Positions 25,669 to 36,920 are shown, counted from the stretch's first letter. The stretch is 64,000 nt of DNA from Pseudomonas sp. R37(2017) (GCF_002113375.1 NZ_NEHO01000008.1:166134-230133); one strand, 5' to 3'. Notes: generated from the letters alone by a model not told the origin. Made by a program: numbers and translations.

Positions 25669-26058
25669 ATGAGCATTACTCGTTACGGCACCGGCAGCAC
25701 CGCCGCTGGCGGCCAGCCTCGCCCTTTCGCCCGGGCCGTTGAAGCCGACGGCTGGCTGCATGTTTCCGGGCAGGTGCCGGCGGTGGATGGCGAGATCATT
25801 ACGGGTGGCATCGTCGAACAGACCCACCAGACCATGAAGAACCTGATCGCGATTCTCGAGGAGGCCGGTTATGGCCTGGAAGATGTGGTGCGTGCAGGCG
25901 TGTGGCTGGAGGATCCGCGGGATTTCACGAGTTTCAACAAGGTCTTCTCCGAGTACTTCAAGCCAGAACACGCCCCGGCCCGTGCTTGCGTGCAGGCGAA
26001 CATGATGGTCGACTGCAAGGTCGAGATCGACTGCATTGCGTACAAGAAAAAGGCTTGA
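25669..26058 (+). CDS. RidA family protein (enamine/imine deaminase)
   Basis: This 129-residue YjgF/YER057c/UK114 protein has the conserved Arg in HAPARACVQ, which binds the substrate carboxylate. RidA hydrolyses reactive enamines released by PLP lyases. The PLP enzyme at 27034-28251 is the probable source. The ATG is preceded by AGGAG. It ends the transporter operon; a REPIN follows. Confidence 0.9.
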   Translation: MSITRYGTGSTAAGGQPRPFARAVEADGWLHVSGQVPAVDGEIITGGIVEQTHQTMKNLIAILEEAGYGLEDVVRAGVWLEDPRDFTSFNKVFSEYFKPEHAPARACVQANMMVDCKVEIDCIAYKKKA

Positions 26059-26071
26059 ACCGAGTCGCGCC

Positions 26072-26168
26072 CATCGCGGGCAAGCCACGCTCCCACAGGT
26101 ATTGATGGTGTGTCGGCAATCTGTTGCAGCACACAGAACCTGTGGGAGCGAGCTTGCTCGCGATGGCG
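26072..26168. repeat. REPIN
   Basis: CATCGCGGGCAAGCCACGCT (26072-26091) and GGGAGCGAGCTTGCTCGCGA (26144-26163) are inverted partners, between ridA and the iclR-type gene. Confidence 0.82.
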
Positions 26169-26229
26169 GCCTGTCGGTCAAGCCGCCATGCTCGGTAAAC
26201 TCCCGACATCTGGAATGGGAACCACTGAA

Positions 26230-26994
26230 ATGACCGAAGACACCATCAAGCGCCGGGCACGCGGTCTGGACCGGGCGTTCGATATCCTCGATTTCCTCAA
26301 GGAGATCGGCCAGCCCCTGCGCCCTAACGACATCGCCAACGGCATCGGCAGTCCCAAATCCACGGTCTACGAACTGGTGGCCTCGCTGCTGGAACGGCGG
26401 ATCCTGGAGCCGGTGGGCAAGGACGGTCACGTCTACCTCGGTCGTCAGTTGTACTTTCTCGGCCAGGCCCACTTGCGCCATTTCGACCTTACCCGCGAGG
26501 CCGACCACGCCCTGCAGGACATCGTCAGCCAGACCCACGAAACCGCGCAGATGTGCCTGCTCAACGGGCGCAAGTACACCGTCGCGCTGATGAAGGAGGG
26601 GGAGCGGCATTTTCGTATTTCCTCGGACATCGGCGAAAACGCGCCCATCCCCTGGACCGCTTCGGGCCGCCTGTTGCTGGCGCATCTGAGCGACCAGCAA
26701 ATCGTCGATCTGATCGACCCTGACGACTTCATCCTGCCAGACGGTGAACATTTGCCGCTGGAACAGTTTCTCAAGGAAATCCGCCAGGCCGGTATCGATG
26801 GATTCTTCTCATTCGATAGCGTCGCCGACACCTTTACCCATTGCTTCGCCGCGCCGGTCAAAGACCCCAACGGCGTGGCCATCGCGACACTGTGCATCGT
26901 CGCCCCACGGGCGGATGCGAAGAAAAATTACCACGACTACCGCCGGGTGCTGATCGACAGCGCCAACAGCCTGGCCCGTCGCATCAACGAATAA
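26230..26994 (+). CDS. IclR family transcriptional regulator
   Basis: This 254-residue protein has an N-terminal winged helix (about 10-70; PNDIANGIGSPKSTVYELVASL) and a C-terminal IclR effector domain with IPWTASGRLLLAHL. I chose ATG 26230; the frame upstream is REPIN-derived. It lies within the transporter and lyase cluster and is likely its local repressor, with the 22573-22590 dyad as a candidate site. Confidence 0.9.
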   Translation: MTEDTIKRRARGLDRAFDILDFLKEIGQPLRPNDIANGIGSPKSTVYELVASLLERRILEPVGKDGHVYLGRQLYFLGQAHLRHFDLTREADHALQDIVSQTHETAQMCLLNGRKYTVALMKEGERHFRISSDIGENAPIPWTASGRLLLAHLSDQQIVDLIDPDDFILPDGEHLPLEQFLKEIRQAGIDGFFSFDSVADTFTHCFAAPVKDPNGVAIATLCIVAPRADAKKNYHDYRRVLIDSANSLARRINE

Positions 26995-27033
26995 CCGCGG
27001 CTACCCGCGGCCGCGTGAATGAGGAGTTCGACC

Positions 27034-28251
27034 ATGTCTTCTGCCCCCACTACCGCCAACGTGGACAAAGGTGCCGCTCAGGCCGGCGCCAGTCTGGTGC
27101 GTGACGTCAGCCTGCCGGCGCTGGTACTGCACCGTGAAGCGCTGGAGCACAATATCCGCTGGATGCAGGCCTTCGTCAGCGACAGCGGCGCGGAACTGGC
27201 GCCCCATGGCAAGACCAGCATGACCCCGGCGTTGTTCCGTCGCCAACTGGACGCCGGTGCCTGGGGCATCACCCTGGCCAGCGCCACACAAACCCGTGCG
27301 GCCTACGCCCATGGCGTGCGCAGGGTGCTGATGGCCAACCAGTTGGTCGGCACGCCGAACATGGCGCTGATCGCCGACCTGTTGGCCGATCCGACGTTCG
27401 ACTTCTATTGCATGGTCGATCACCCGGACAACGTTGCCGACCTCGGCGCCTATTTTGCCTCCCGTGGCGTGCGCCTGAACGTGATGATCGAATATGGCGT
27501 GGTCGGTGGTCGATGCGGTTGCCGCAGCGAACAGGAAGTACTCGACCTGGCCAAGGCCATCGCCGCGCAACCGGCGCTGGCCCTGACCGGGATCGAAGGC
27601 TACGAGGGCGTGATCCATGGCGATCACGCCGTGACCGGCATCCGCGATTTCGCCGCATCGCTGGTACGCCTGGCGGTGCAGTTGCAGGACGCCGGCGCGT
27701 TCACCATTGCCAAACCGATCATCACCGCGTCGGGGTCGGCCTGGTATGACCTGATCGCCGAATCCTTCGAGGCGCAGAACGCCTCCGGGCGTTTCCTCAG
27801 CGTGTTGCGTCCCGGCAGTTACGTGGCCCATGACCATGGCATCTACAAGGAAGCACAGTGCTGTGTACTCGACCGCCGCAGCGACCTGCACGAAGGCCTG
27901 CGTCCGGCGCTTGAAGTATGGGCGCACGTGCAGTCGTTGCCGGAGCCCGGGTTCGCGGTGATCGCCCTGGGCAAGCGCGACGTGGCCTACGACGCCGGTC
28001 TGCCCGTGCCGTTGCGGCGTTACAAGGCTGGCGTGGTGCCGGCCAGTGGCGATGATGTCAGTGCATGCAAGGTGACCGCCGTGATGGACCAGCATGCGTT
28101 CATGAACGTGGCGCCGGGGGTTGATCTGCGGGTGGGCGACATCATTTCGTTCGGCACGTCGCACCCGTGCCTGACGTTCGACAAGTGGCGTGTCGGCTGT
28201 CTGGTGGATGAGCACCTGAACGTCATCGAGACCATGGAAACCTGTTTCTAG
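27034..28251 (+). CDS. PLP-dependent D-amino acid lyase/deaminase (DSD1/D-threonine aldolase family)
   Basis: This 405-residue fold-type III (alanine-racemase-like) enzyme has the PLP lysine in PHGKTSMTP (about residue 60). The C-terminal domain has a probable metal site in FGTSHPCLTFDKW. Relatives include D-threonine aldolase, eukaryotic-type D-serine dehydratase and Mn-dependent D-glucosaminate dehydratase activities. The adjacent KDG kinase favours a substrate whose deamination gives 2-keto-3-deoxygluconate, namely D-glucosaminate. That is inference. The start ATG follows GAGGAG. Confidence 0.82.
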   Translation: MSSAPTTANVDKGAAQAGASLVRDVSLPALVLHREALEHNIRWMQAFVSDSGAELAPHGKTSMTPALFRRQLDAGAWGITLASATQTRAAYAHGVRRVLMANQLVGTPNMALIADLLADPTFDFYCMVDHPDNVADLGAYFASRGVRLNVMIEYGVVGGRCGCRSEQEVLDLAKAIAAQPALALTGIEGYEGVIHGDHAVTGIRDFAASLVRLAVQLQDAGAFTIAKPIITASGSAWYDLIAESFEAQNASGRFLSVLRPGSYVAHDHGIYKEAQCCVLDRRSDLHEGLRPALEVWAHVQSLPEPGFAVIALGKRDVAYDAGLPVPLRRYKAGVVPASGDDVSACKVTAVMDQHAFMNVAPGVDLRVGDIISFGTSHPCLTFDKWRVGCLVDEHLNVIETMETCF

Positions 28252-28270
28252 GTCCGGAACCGCAGCGCTG

Positions 28271-28349
28271 CCTTCGCGAGCAGGCTCGCTCCCACAGGGT
28301 TTTGTGTACACCGAAGATCCATTGTGGGAGCGAGCCTGCTCGCGAAGGC
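28271..28349. repeat. REPIN
   Basis: CCTTCGCGAGCAGGCTCGCT and AGCGAGCCTGCTCGCGAAGG form an inverted pair between the lyase and kinase genes. Confidence 0.86.
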
Positions 28350-28390
28350 GGCCGCCCGGACAACAAAGAATCGCCAGAGACCCCACAACA

Positions 28391-29326
28391 ATGAACACCA
28401 TCAACACCCTCGGCCCCAACGCCCCGCGCATCGCCCTGATCGGCGAATGCATGATCGAGTTGCAGCATCGCGCGGACGGCAGCCTGCAACAAAACTTCGG
28501 TGGCGACACCCTCAATACGGCCGTGTATCTGTCCCGTGAACTGGGCAAGGAGGGTTCCGTGGACTACGTCACCGCCCTGGGCGATGACAGTTTCAGTGAC
28601 GCCATGTGCCAGAGCTGGGCGGCGGAAAACATCGGGCTGGGCATGGTTCAGCGCCTGCCCGGGCGTCTGCCGGGTTTGTATTGCATCCAGACTGACGCGG
28701 CCGGCGAGCGGCGTTTTCTGTACTGGCGCAATGAAGCGGCGGTACGCGATTGCTTCACTACGCCAGCCGCGGCGCCGATCCTCGCGGCGTTGCCGGATTA
28801 CGACGTGCTGTATTTCAGCGGCATCACCCTGGCGGTGCTCGGTGCGCAAGGCCGGGAAAAACTGCTGGAGACCCTGATCGAAGCCCGCCAGCGCGATGCC
28901 CGAATCGTGTTCGACAACAACTACCGACCACGGCTGTGGGCGTCAGTCGAGGACGCACAAGCGGCGTATCGCAGGGTACTGCCGCATGTCGACATGGCAC
29001 TGCTGACGGTGGATGACGAACAGGCGTTGTTCGGTTACTCCGACTGTGAGGCGGTGTTTGCCGCGTATGAGCAGATCGGTACGCCGGAAGTGGTGCTCAA
29101 GCGCGGCGCGCAAGCGTGCCTGATTCGTTGTGATGGCGAGTCATTCGAGGTGCCGGCGCAGAAGGTCGAGCGGGTGGTGGACACCACGGCGGCGGGGGAT
29201 TCGTTCAGTGCGGCATATCTGGCTGCGCGACTCAAGGGCGGCGACCCTGCGCAAGCCGCCGAGGCCGGGCATCGGTTGGCGAGCAGGGTGATTCAGGTGC
29301 CGGGAGCGTTGATTCCCAGAAATTGA
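28391..29326 (+). CDS. kdgK: 2-keto-3-deoxygluconate kinase (PfkB family)
   Basis: This 311-residue ribokinase-family enzyme has GGDTLNTAVYLSREL (N-terminal sugar site) and DTTAAGDSFSAAYLA, the PfkB signature 2 with the catalytic Asp. The sequence resembles Pseudomonas KdgK, which phosphorylates 2-keto-3-deoxygluconate to KDPG for the Entner-Doudoroff pathway. Context with the PLP lyase supports this over other PfkB sugars. Confidence 0.82.
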   Translation: MNTINTLGPNAPRIALIGECMIELQHRADGSLQQNFGGDTLNTAVYLSRELGKEGSVDYVTALGDDSFSDAMCQSWAAENIGLGMVQRLPGRLPGLYCIQTDAAGERRFLYWRNEAAVRDCFTTPAAAPILAALPDYDVLYFSGITLAVLGAQGREKLLETLIEARQRDARIVFDNNYRPRLWASVEDAQAAYRRVLPHVDMALLTVDDEQALFGYSDCEAVFAAYEQIGTPEVVLKRGAQACLIRCDGESFEVPAQKVERVVDTTAAGDSFSAAYLAARLKGGDPAQAAEAGHRLASRVIQVPGALIPRN

Positions 29327-29353
29327 ATGCACTCACTGTGGCGAGGGAGCTTT

Positions 29354-29476
29354 TGTGGCGAGGGGGCTCGCCCCCGTTGGGCTGCGAAGCAGCCACAGAC
29401 CCTGTCGACCAGATGCCAAGTGCAGCTATCTCACGAGTGCTGCGCACTCGAACGGGGGCAAGCCCCCTCGCCACAG
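29354..29476. repeat. REP-like inverted repeat of a second class
   Basis: TGTGGCGAGGGGGCTCGCCC (29354-29373) is inverted at about 29452-29476 (AACGGGGGCAAGCCCCCTCG). The sequence class differs from all other REPs in the window. A small inner dyad, GGCTGCGAAGCAGCC, lies inside. Confidence 0.8.
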
Positions 29477-29492
29477 TGGCCTGGTCAGCCAC

Positions 29493-29768
29493 TCAATCCC
29501 GGTAAAACACCTGCACCAGGTGATAGCCGAACTTGCTCTTGATCGGTCCATGCACGACCCGCAGCGGTTTCTTGAAGATCACCGCATCGATCACGCCGAC
29601 CATCTGCCCCGGGCGCACTTCGCCGAGGTCGCCGCCGCGCTTGCCCGAGGGGCAGGTCGAATACTTCTTGGCCAGCACATCGAACGCTTCGCCCTTGGCG
29701 ATGCGTTGTTTGAGCTGCTCGGCTTCTTCCGAGGTTTTCACCAGAATATGGCGGGCTTGAGCTTTCAT
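29493..29768 (-). CDS. Parvulin-type peptidyl-prolyl isomerase (PpiC-like)
   Basis: This 91-residue single-domain cytoplasmic parvulin contains ARHILVKTSEEAEQL, STCPSGKRGGDLGEV and SKFGYHLVQV, the family motifs. There is no signal peptide. I chose ATG 29768, where family homology starts. A second paralogue lies at 44268-44549 (about half identical by eye). Confidence 0.9.
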   Translation of the reverse strand: MKAQARHILVKTSEEAEQLKQRIAKGEAFDVLAKKYSTCPSGKRGGDLGEVRPGQMVGVIDAVIFKKPLRVVHGPIKSKFGYHLVQVFYRD

Positions 29769-29844
29769 GTGGCGGTACCTTGCAACGGGGGTGGCTATGT
29801 GAGGGGCCATGTGGGTGTCGGCGGGGGCGCGATTATGCCTCAAC

Positions 29845-32382
29845 TCAGTTCGGTTGGCCGATCATCGTGCGAATCTTGTTGGCCAGCAGGTCGATTGAAA
29901 ACGGTTTGGCCACCATGTCCATGCCTTCTTCGAGGAAACCCTGGCGCTCGGCGGCGATTTGCGCGTAACCGGTCATGAACAGCACTTTCAGTTCGGGACG
30001 GTGCTGGCGGGCGATTTCCGCCAGTTGCCGCCCATTCATGCCCGGCAACCCCACGTCGGTTACCAGCAGGTCCACCCGCAGGTCTGATTCCAGCACCGGC
30101 AGGGCGCCCTTGGCATCTTCGGCTTCATGGGCGCGATAACCGAGCTCCTTGAGCAGGTCCAGTACCAGCATGCGCACCGCGGCATCGTCTTCGACCAGCA
30201 TCACGGTTTCGCCGGCAATCGCCGCCGGTGCGTCGCCGACGACAGGTGACAGGACGTTGTCCAGCTCGGTCGAATGCAGGCGCGGCAGGTACAAGCGTAC
30301 GCTGGTGCCCCGTCCGGGCAGGCTGAACAGGCTGACGTGCCCCCCCGTTTGCTGGGCGAACCCGTAAATCATCGATAGGCCCAAGCCGGTGCCCTGGCCG
30401 ATGGGCTTGGTGGTGAAGAATGGGTCGAAGGCCTTGGCCAGCACCAGGGGCGTCATGCCGGTGCCGTTGTCACTCACCGCAATCATCACATAGTCGCCGG
30501 CCTTGATCGGCTCCAGGATCGTGATGTCGCTGCCGTCGAGGTACACGTTGGCGGTTTCGATCTGTAACTCGCCGCCATTGGGCATGGCGTCACGGGCGTT
30601 GATCACCAGGTTGAGCAGGGCGTTTTCCAGCTGGCTGACATCAGTGCTGACTCGCCAGACGTTCTCGGCCAGTTGCAGTTTGAGTGTGATGTGGTCGCCC
30701 TTGGTACGACTGAACAGGTCTTCGAGCGAATGAATCAACTCGTTGGGGTTCAGCGGCTTGCGGTTGAGCGATTGGCGTCGGGAGAACGCCAGCAAGCGAT
30801 GGGTAAGGGCGGCGGCGCGATTGGCCGAGGACACCGCCGCCTCGGTGAATCGGCCGATCTCGTTGACGCGTCCGTCGGCGATGTAGCGTTGCATCAGGTC
30901 GAGGCTGCCGATGATGCCGGTGAGCATGTTGTTGAAGTCATGGGCGATGCCGCCGGTAAGCTGACCGACGGCCTCCATTTTCTGGGCGTGGCGCAAGGCG
31001 TCCTCGGCACGCTCACGCTCGAACATCTCGTTTTGCAAACGTTCGTTGGCCTCGGCCAATTGCCGGGTGCGCGCGGCAACCCGTTCCTCAAGGGTTTCAT
31101 TGAGGTTGCGCAGAGCTTCTTCGGTCTCTTTGCGTTCGGTCTCGTCGATCACGAAGATGTAGAAACCGTTCACCGCACCGTCCGGGCCATGGCGTGGCAG
31201 GTAATTCATCAAGGCCTGGCGCAGGCTCCCGTCGCGGTGTGGCGTGCTGATGCTGAAAGAGCAAGGCCGGCCGGACAGTGCCTCAGTGATGTACGGCGCG
31301 CGCAACGCATAGGCTTCCTCGCCAAGCACTTCAAGTATGGTTCGCCCGTAAAGCTCTTGCGGAGTCAGCCCGTACCAGTCGAGGTACGCCGCATTGTTCA
31401 GGCGAAAACGCTCTTCGCGATCGACATAGCTGATCAGTACCGGCATGGCGTTGATGATCAGTTGCAACTCGGTCTGGCTCTGGCGCAGGGCCTGCTCGGT
31501 GCGCTTGCGCTCGGTCAGGTCCAGGGCGGCACCGAGGAAGCGCATTGGTCGGCCGTGGTGATCCTTGTAGCAGCGGCCGCGGGCAAACACCCAGCGCATC
31601 TGGCCATCGGATTGCAGCAGGCGATACTCCTCGGCGTATTCGCTGCCATGGGTGATGCAGTGCTTGATGCTGCGGGCGATCAGGGCGCGGTCTTCGGGGT
31701 GTACGCCGTGCAGGTACTCGCTGATCGGCAACTGGCTGGCCATGTCCGGCTCGATGCCGTGCAGTTGGGCAAAATGCGCATCGGCGATGAAACGGTCTTC
31801 GCTGATGTCCCAGTCCCAGGTGCCGACCGCATCGGTGGCGGCAAGGGCCAGTTGCAGGCGCTCCTCGCTTTCGCGATGGGCCTTGAGGCTGGCCGCCGAA
31901 CGCTGTTCGAGTTCGAGGGCGATGCGCCTACGCTCGTTGGTTTCGATGGCGGTGACCAGGATCCCGGCCACTTCGGCAGCTTCGTTGCGAATCGGGCTGT
32001 AGGTCAGGTCGAGCCAGAAGTCGGATTCGCGACCCTCACGTTGCAAGGTAAAACGCTGCTCGGTGTAGGTCCGTACCTGACCCTGCAGGACGGCGCTGTA
32101 TATCGGATCGGTAAAGTTTTTCAACTCTGGCCAGATCAGGTGTGCCGGTTGGCCGAAAGCGTGCGGGTGTTTGTTTCCGGCGAGCAGGGCGAAGCCGTCG
32201 TTGTAGATCTGCGTCAGGTCAGGGCCCCACAGCAGCAACATCGGCATCGGTGAGTGAATCACGATGTCCACGGCGGTTCGCAGGCTCTGTGGCCAGGTGC
32301 TGGCCGCGCCCAGCGGGCTGTTTGCCCAGTCGATCCGGGCGATCAAGGCCTGGGCTTCGCTGGCGGTGGGTGTAGCGTTCAT
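29845..32382 (-). CDS. PAS-containing hybrid sensor histidine kinase
   Basis: This 845-residue soluble protein has three PAS/PAC modules (about 30-155, 175-300 and 305-425), a coiled coil, a HisKA domain with phospho-His in GGIAHDFNNMLTG (about 470), HATPase_c (NGTGMTP, GTGLGLSMIYG) and a C-terminal receiver whose phospho-Asp is in LLVTDVGLPGMNG. No transmembrane helices are seen, so it probably senses a cytoplasmic or redox/light cue through PAS. No cognate regulator is encoded alongside. Confidence 0.9.
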   Translation of the reverse strand: MNATPTASEAQALIARIDWANSPLGAASTWPQSLRTAVDIVIHSPMPMLLLWGPDLTQIYNDGFALLAGNKHPHAFGQPAHLIWPELKNFTDPIYSAVLQGQVRTYTEQRFTLQREGRESDFWLDLTYSPIRNEAAEVAGILVTAIETNERRRIALELEQRSAASLKAHRESEERLQLALAATDAVGTWDWDISEDRFIADAHFAQLHGIEPDMASQLPISEYLHGVHPEDRALIARSIKHCITHGSEYAEEYRLLQSDGQMRWVFARGRCYKDHHGRPMRFLGAALDLTERKRTEQALRQSQTELQLIINAMPVLISYVDREERFRLNNAAYLDWYGLTPQELYGRTILEVLGEEAYALRAPYITEALSGRPCSFSISTPHRDGSLRQALMNYLPRHGPDGAVNGFYIFVIDETERKETEEALRNLNETLEERVAARTRQLAEANERLQNEMFERERAEDALRHAQKMEAVGQLTGGIAHDFNNMLTGIIGSLDLMQRYIADGRVNEIGRFTEAAVSSANRAAALTHRLLAFSRRQSLNRKPLNPNELIHSLEDLFSRTKGDHITLKLQLAENVWRVSTDVSQLENALLNLVINARDAMPNGGELQIETANVYLDGSDITILEPIKAGDYVMIAVSDNGTGMTPLVLAKAFDPFFTTKPIGQGTGLGLSMIYGFAQQTGGHVSLFSLPGRGTSVRLYLPRLHSTELDNVLSPVVGDAPAAIAGETVMLVEDDAAVRMLVLDLLKELGYRAHEAEDAKGALPVLESDLRVDLLVTDVGLPGMNGRQLAEIARQHRPELKVLFMTGYAQIAAERQGFLEEGMDMVAKPFSIDLLANKIRTMIGQPN

Positions 32383-32479
32383 CTGGGAGTCCTGAGCCTG
32401 ATTCGCTTTAGCTGGCGTCTATTCTTGCACAGGTGAAAGGCCCGGGTTGATTCGCAGGCGCGAGCGGTTCAGAACCCGC

Positions 32480-32506
32480 TATCGCGAGCGTGCTCGCTCC
32501 TACAGG
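32480..32506. repeat. Single REP sequence
   Basis: TATCGCGAGCGTGCTCGCTC is a lone copy between the kinase and the acetoacetyl-CoA synthetase. Confidence 0.75.
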
Positions 32507-32516
32507 TGACCTTGTT

Positions 32517-34472
<1,956 letters not shown>

Positions 34473-34501
34473 GGTTTGCCTCTTCTTATGTCTTTAGATC
34501 C

Positions 34502-34566
34502 ATTCGCGAGCATGCTCGCTCCTACAGGGGATCGCATTTCCTTGTGGGAGCGAGCTTGCTCGCGAT
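34502..34566. repeat. REPIN
   Basis: Inverted REPs TTCGCGAGCATGCTCGCTCC and GGGAGCGAGCTTGCTCGCGA lie between the acetoacetyl-CoA synthetase and dehydrogenase genes. Confidence 0.84.
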
Positions 34567-34574
34567 GAACGATA

Positions 34575-35348
34575 TTACTGCGCCAGCCACCCGCCATCGA
34601 CATTCCATGCCGCACCACGCACCTGGCTGCCAGCTTCGCTGCACAGGAACAGCACCAGCTCACCCAGTTGCGGCGGCGTCACGAACTCCAGCGAAGGCTG
34701 CTTTTCAGCGAGCAGGTCCCGTTGAGCCTGCTGCGGATCAATGCCGCTGGCGGCGCGATCATCGATCTGTTTTTGCACCAGCGGCGTCAATACCCAGCCT
34801 GGGCAGATCGCATTGCAGGTGATCTGGGTGGTCGCGGTTTCCAGTGCGACCACTTTGGTCAAACCAATCACCCCGTGCTTGGCCGCGACATAGGCTGACT
34901 TGCCCACCGAACCGACCAGGCCATGCACCGAGGCAATGTTGATCACCCGACCCCAGCCCTTTGCGCGCATGCCTGGCAGGCTCAATCGGGTGCTGTGGAA
35001 CACCGACGACAGGTTGATGGCAATGATCGAATCCCAGCGTTCCACCGGGAACTCATCCACCGCCGCCACATGTTGAATGCCGGCGTTGTTGACCAGAATG
35101 TCGATGCCGCCGAACTCGCGCTCGGCGTAGGCGATCATGTCGGCGATCTGTGCCGGATCGCTGACGTCGGCCGGGTGATGACCGACCTTGCCGCCGAACT
35201 GCTGCACCTCGGCGATGACCCTGGACGCATCGCCAAAGCCATTGAGGATCAGGTTGGCCCCGGCCTTGGCCAGGCTGAGGGCGATCCCCAGGCCGATGCC
35301 GCTGGTGGAGCCGGTGACCAGTGCGGTCTTGCCCGATAGAGTCGTCAT
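34575..35348 (-). CDS. bdhA: (R)-3-hydroxybutyrate dehydrogenase
   Basis: This 257-residue short-chain dehydrogenase has the NAD motif TGSTSGIGLGIA (about 13-24), NNAG, catalytic Ser in INIASVHGLVGS and YVAAKHG (YxxxK). The sequence AICPGWVLTPLVQKQI is characteristic of 3-hydroxybutyrate dehydrogenases. It oxidises (R)-3-hydroxybutyrate to acetoacetate. The start is 8 bases after the permease stop, in one operon. Confidence 0.93.
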   Translation of the reverse strand: MTTLSGKTALVTGSTSGIGLGIALSLAKAGANLILNGFGDASRVIAEVQQFGGKVGHHPADVSDPAQIADMIAYAEREFGGIDILVNNAGIQHVAAVDEFPVERWDSIIAINLSSVFHSTRLSLPGMRAKGWGRVINIASVHGLVGSVGKSAYVAAKHGVIGLTKVVALETATTQITCNAICPGWVLTPLVQKQIDDRAASGIDPQQAQRDLLAEKQPSLEFVTPPQLGELVLFLCSEAGSQVRGAAWNVDGGWLAQ

Positions 35349-35355
35349 GAATACC

Positions 35356-36747
35356 TCACACAATGCCAGTGGCGTAGAAGGTGCCGATCACCACGAAAAC
35401 GGCCAGGGTCTTGATCAGCGTAATACAGAAAATGTCTTTATAGGCTTCGCGGTGGGTCAGCCCGGTCACCGCCAGCAGGGTAATCACCGCGCCGTTGTGC
35501 GGCAGGGTGTCCATGCCGCCGCTGGCCATGGCGGCGACCCGGTGCAGCACTTCCAGCGGAATGTTTGCTGCATGGGCGGCGCTGATGAACTGCTCGGACA
35601 TCGCTGCCAGCGCGATGCTCATGCCGCCCGAAGCGGAGCCGGTGATGCCGGCCAGCAGGGTCACGGTAATCGCTTCGTTGACCAGTGGGTTGGGAATGCT
35701 CTTGAGCCAGTCGGCCAATACCAGAAAGCCGGGCAGCGATGCGATCACCGCGCCGAAACCGTATTCCGAGGCAGTGTTCATCGCTGCCAGCAGCGCACCG
35801 CTGACCGCGGTTTTGCTGCCTTCGGCGAGTTTGCTGCGAATCGCCTGGAAGCCAAACACCAGGACCATGAGGATGCCGACCAGCAGGGCCGCCTGTACCG
35901 CCCAGATCGCCGTGAGCTTGGCGATTTCGGTCGTCACCGGCGCGGCCATGCCCGGCAGCGCAAGGCTGTGGGTCTTGCCATACACCTGCGGAATCCAATG
36001 GGTGAACAGCAGGTTCATGATGCCCACCGCCAACAGGGGCGACAGCGCCAGCCAAGGGTTCGGCAGCTTGAGATCTGCGGCGGTTTCCGGTTCGTTGCGC
36101 AGGTCGGAGCCGTAACCTTCACCGGCGCGCAGTGCCTTGTTGCGCTGACGCTGGAGAAACAGCATGCCGGCGCAGAACACGAAGATCGTGCCGATCACCC
36201 CCAGCCACGGCGCCGCCCAAGCGGTGGTGTTGAAGAAGGTGCTGGGAATGATGTTCTGGATTTGTGGCGTACCGGGCAGGGCGTCCATGGTGAACGAGAA
36301 CGCGCCCAGGGCAATGGTCGCCGGGATCAGGCGCTTGGGGATGTTGCTCTGGCGGAACATCTCGGCGGCAAACGGATAGACCGCGAACACCACCACGAAC
36401 AGCGAGACACCACCGTAGGTCAGCAGGGCGCAGACCAGCACGATCACCAGCATCGCCTGGCGGGTGCCGAGCAGGCGAATCGCCGCTGCGACGATGGAGC
36501 GCGAGAAGCCGGACAGTTCGATCAACTTGCCGAACACCGCGCCAAGCAGGAACACCGGGAAATACAGCTTGATGAAGCCGACCATTTTTTCCATGAACAC
36601 CCCGGTGAAAGCAGGGGCGACAGCAGACGGGTCGGTCAACAGGACCGCACCGAGGGCGGCGATCGGGGCAAAAAGGATAACGCTGTAGCCACGGTAGGCC
36701 GCCAGCATCAGCAGCGCGAGGGCTGCCAAGGCAATGATCACACTCAT
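35356..36747 (-). CDS. GntP-family permease, probable 3-hydroxybutyrate importer
   Basis: This 463-residue inner-membrane protein has about 12 hydrophobic segments and GntP-family sequence (PLGVIGTIFVF-like regions and ASGGMSIALAAMSEQ). Gluconate permease relatives serve many acids; position before bdhA and behind an HbcR-type sigma-54 promoter points to hydroxybutyrate. Confidence 0.87.
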   Translation of the reverse strand: MSVIIALAALALLMLAAYRGYSVILFAPIAALGAVLLTDPSAVAPAFTGVFMEKMVGFIKLYFPVFLLGAVFGKLIELSGFSRSIVAAAIRLLGTRQAMLVIVLVCALLTYGGVSLFVVVFAVYPFAAEMFRQSNIPKRLIPATIALGAFSFTMDALPGTPQIQNIIPSTFFNTTAWAAPWLGVIGTIFVFCAGMLFLQRQRNKALRAGEGYGSDLRNEPETAADLKLPNPWLALSPLLAVGIMNLLFTHWIPQVYGKTHSLALPGMAAPVTTEIAKLTAIWAVQAALLVGILMVLVFGFQAIRSKLAEGSKTAVSGALLAAMNTASEYGFGAVIASLPGFLVLADWLKSIPNPLVNEAITVTLLAGITGSASGGMSIALAAMSEQFISAAHAANIPLEVLHRVAAMASGGMDTLPHNGAVITLLAVTGLTHREAYKDIFCITLIKTLAVFVVIGTFYATGIV

Positions 36748-36804
36748 GGTGTGTCTCCTGGAGTTGTTATTTTTGTAGGGTGAAACGTTGCAGGAGAGGC
36801 GTTT

Positions 36805-36820
36805 AGCGAGTTTTGTGCCA
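36805..36820 (-). promoter_or_regulatory. Sigma-54 promoter of the hydroxybutyrate operon
   Basis: Minus-strand TGGCACAAAACTCGCT has correctly spaced -24 GG and -12 GC elements. It lies 58 bases before the permease ATG. Confidence 0.82.
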
Positions 36821-36833
36821 TCTTGTTAAGTTG

Positions 36834-36857
36834 TTGAAATATAAGGATATATTTCAA
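36834..36857 (-). promoter_or_regulatory. Palindromic activator site
   Basis: TTGAAATATA-N4-TATATTTCAA is a perfect 10+10 dyad 14 bases upstream of the -24 element. It is a candidate HbcR binding site, though closer to the promoter than most enhancers. Confidence 0.6.
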
Positions 36858-36920
36858 TGTAGGGGAGATTTTCGGATGTTTTTGTCTTCGAATTGAGACT
36901 TGTGTGTGGAGTGCTGGCCT

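Noticed and set aside
30673..32253. 526-codon frame antisense to the hybrid kinase
   Set aside because: Shadow frame of a well-supported kinase gene; His/Gln-rich composition typical of antisense frames.
35188..36783. 531-codon frame antisense to bdhA and the GntP permease
   Set aside because: Spans two real genes on the other strand; composition is that of a mirror frame.
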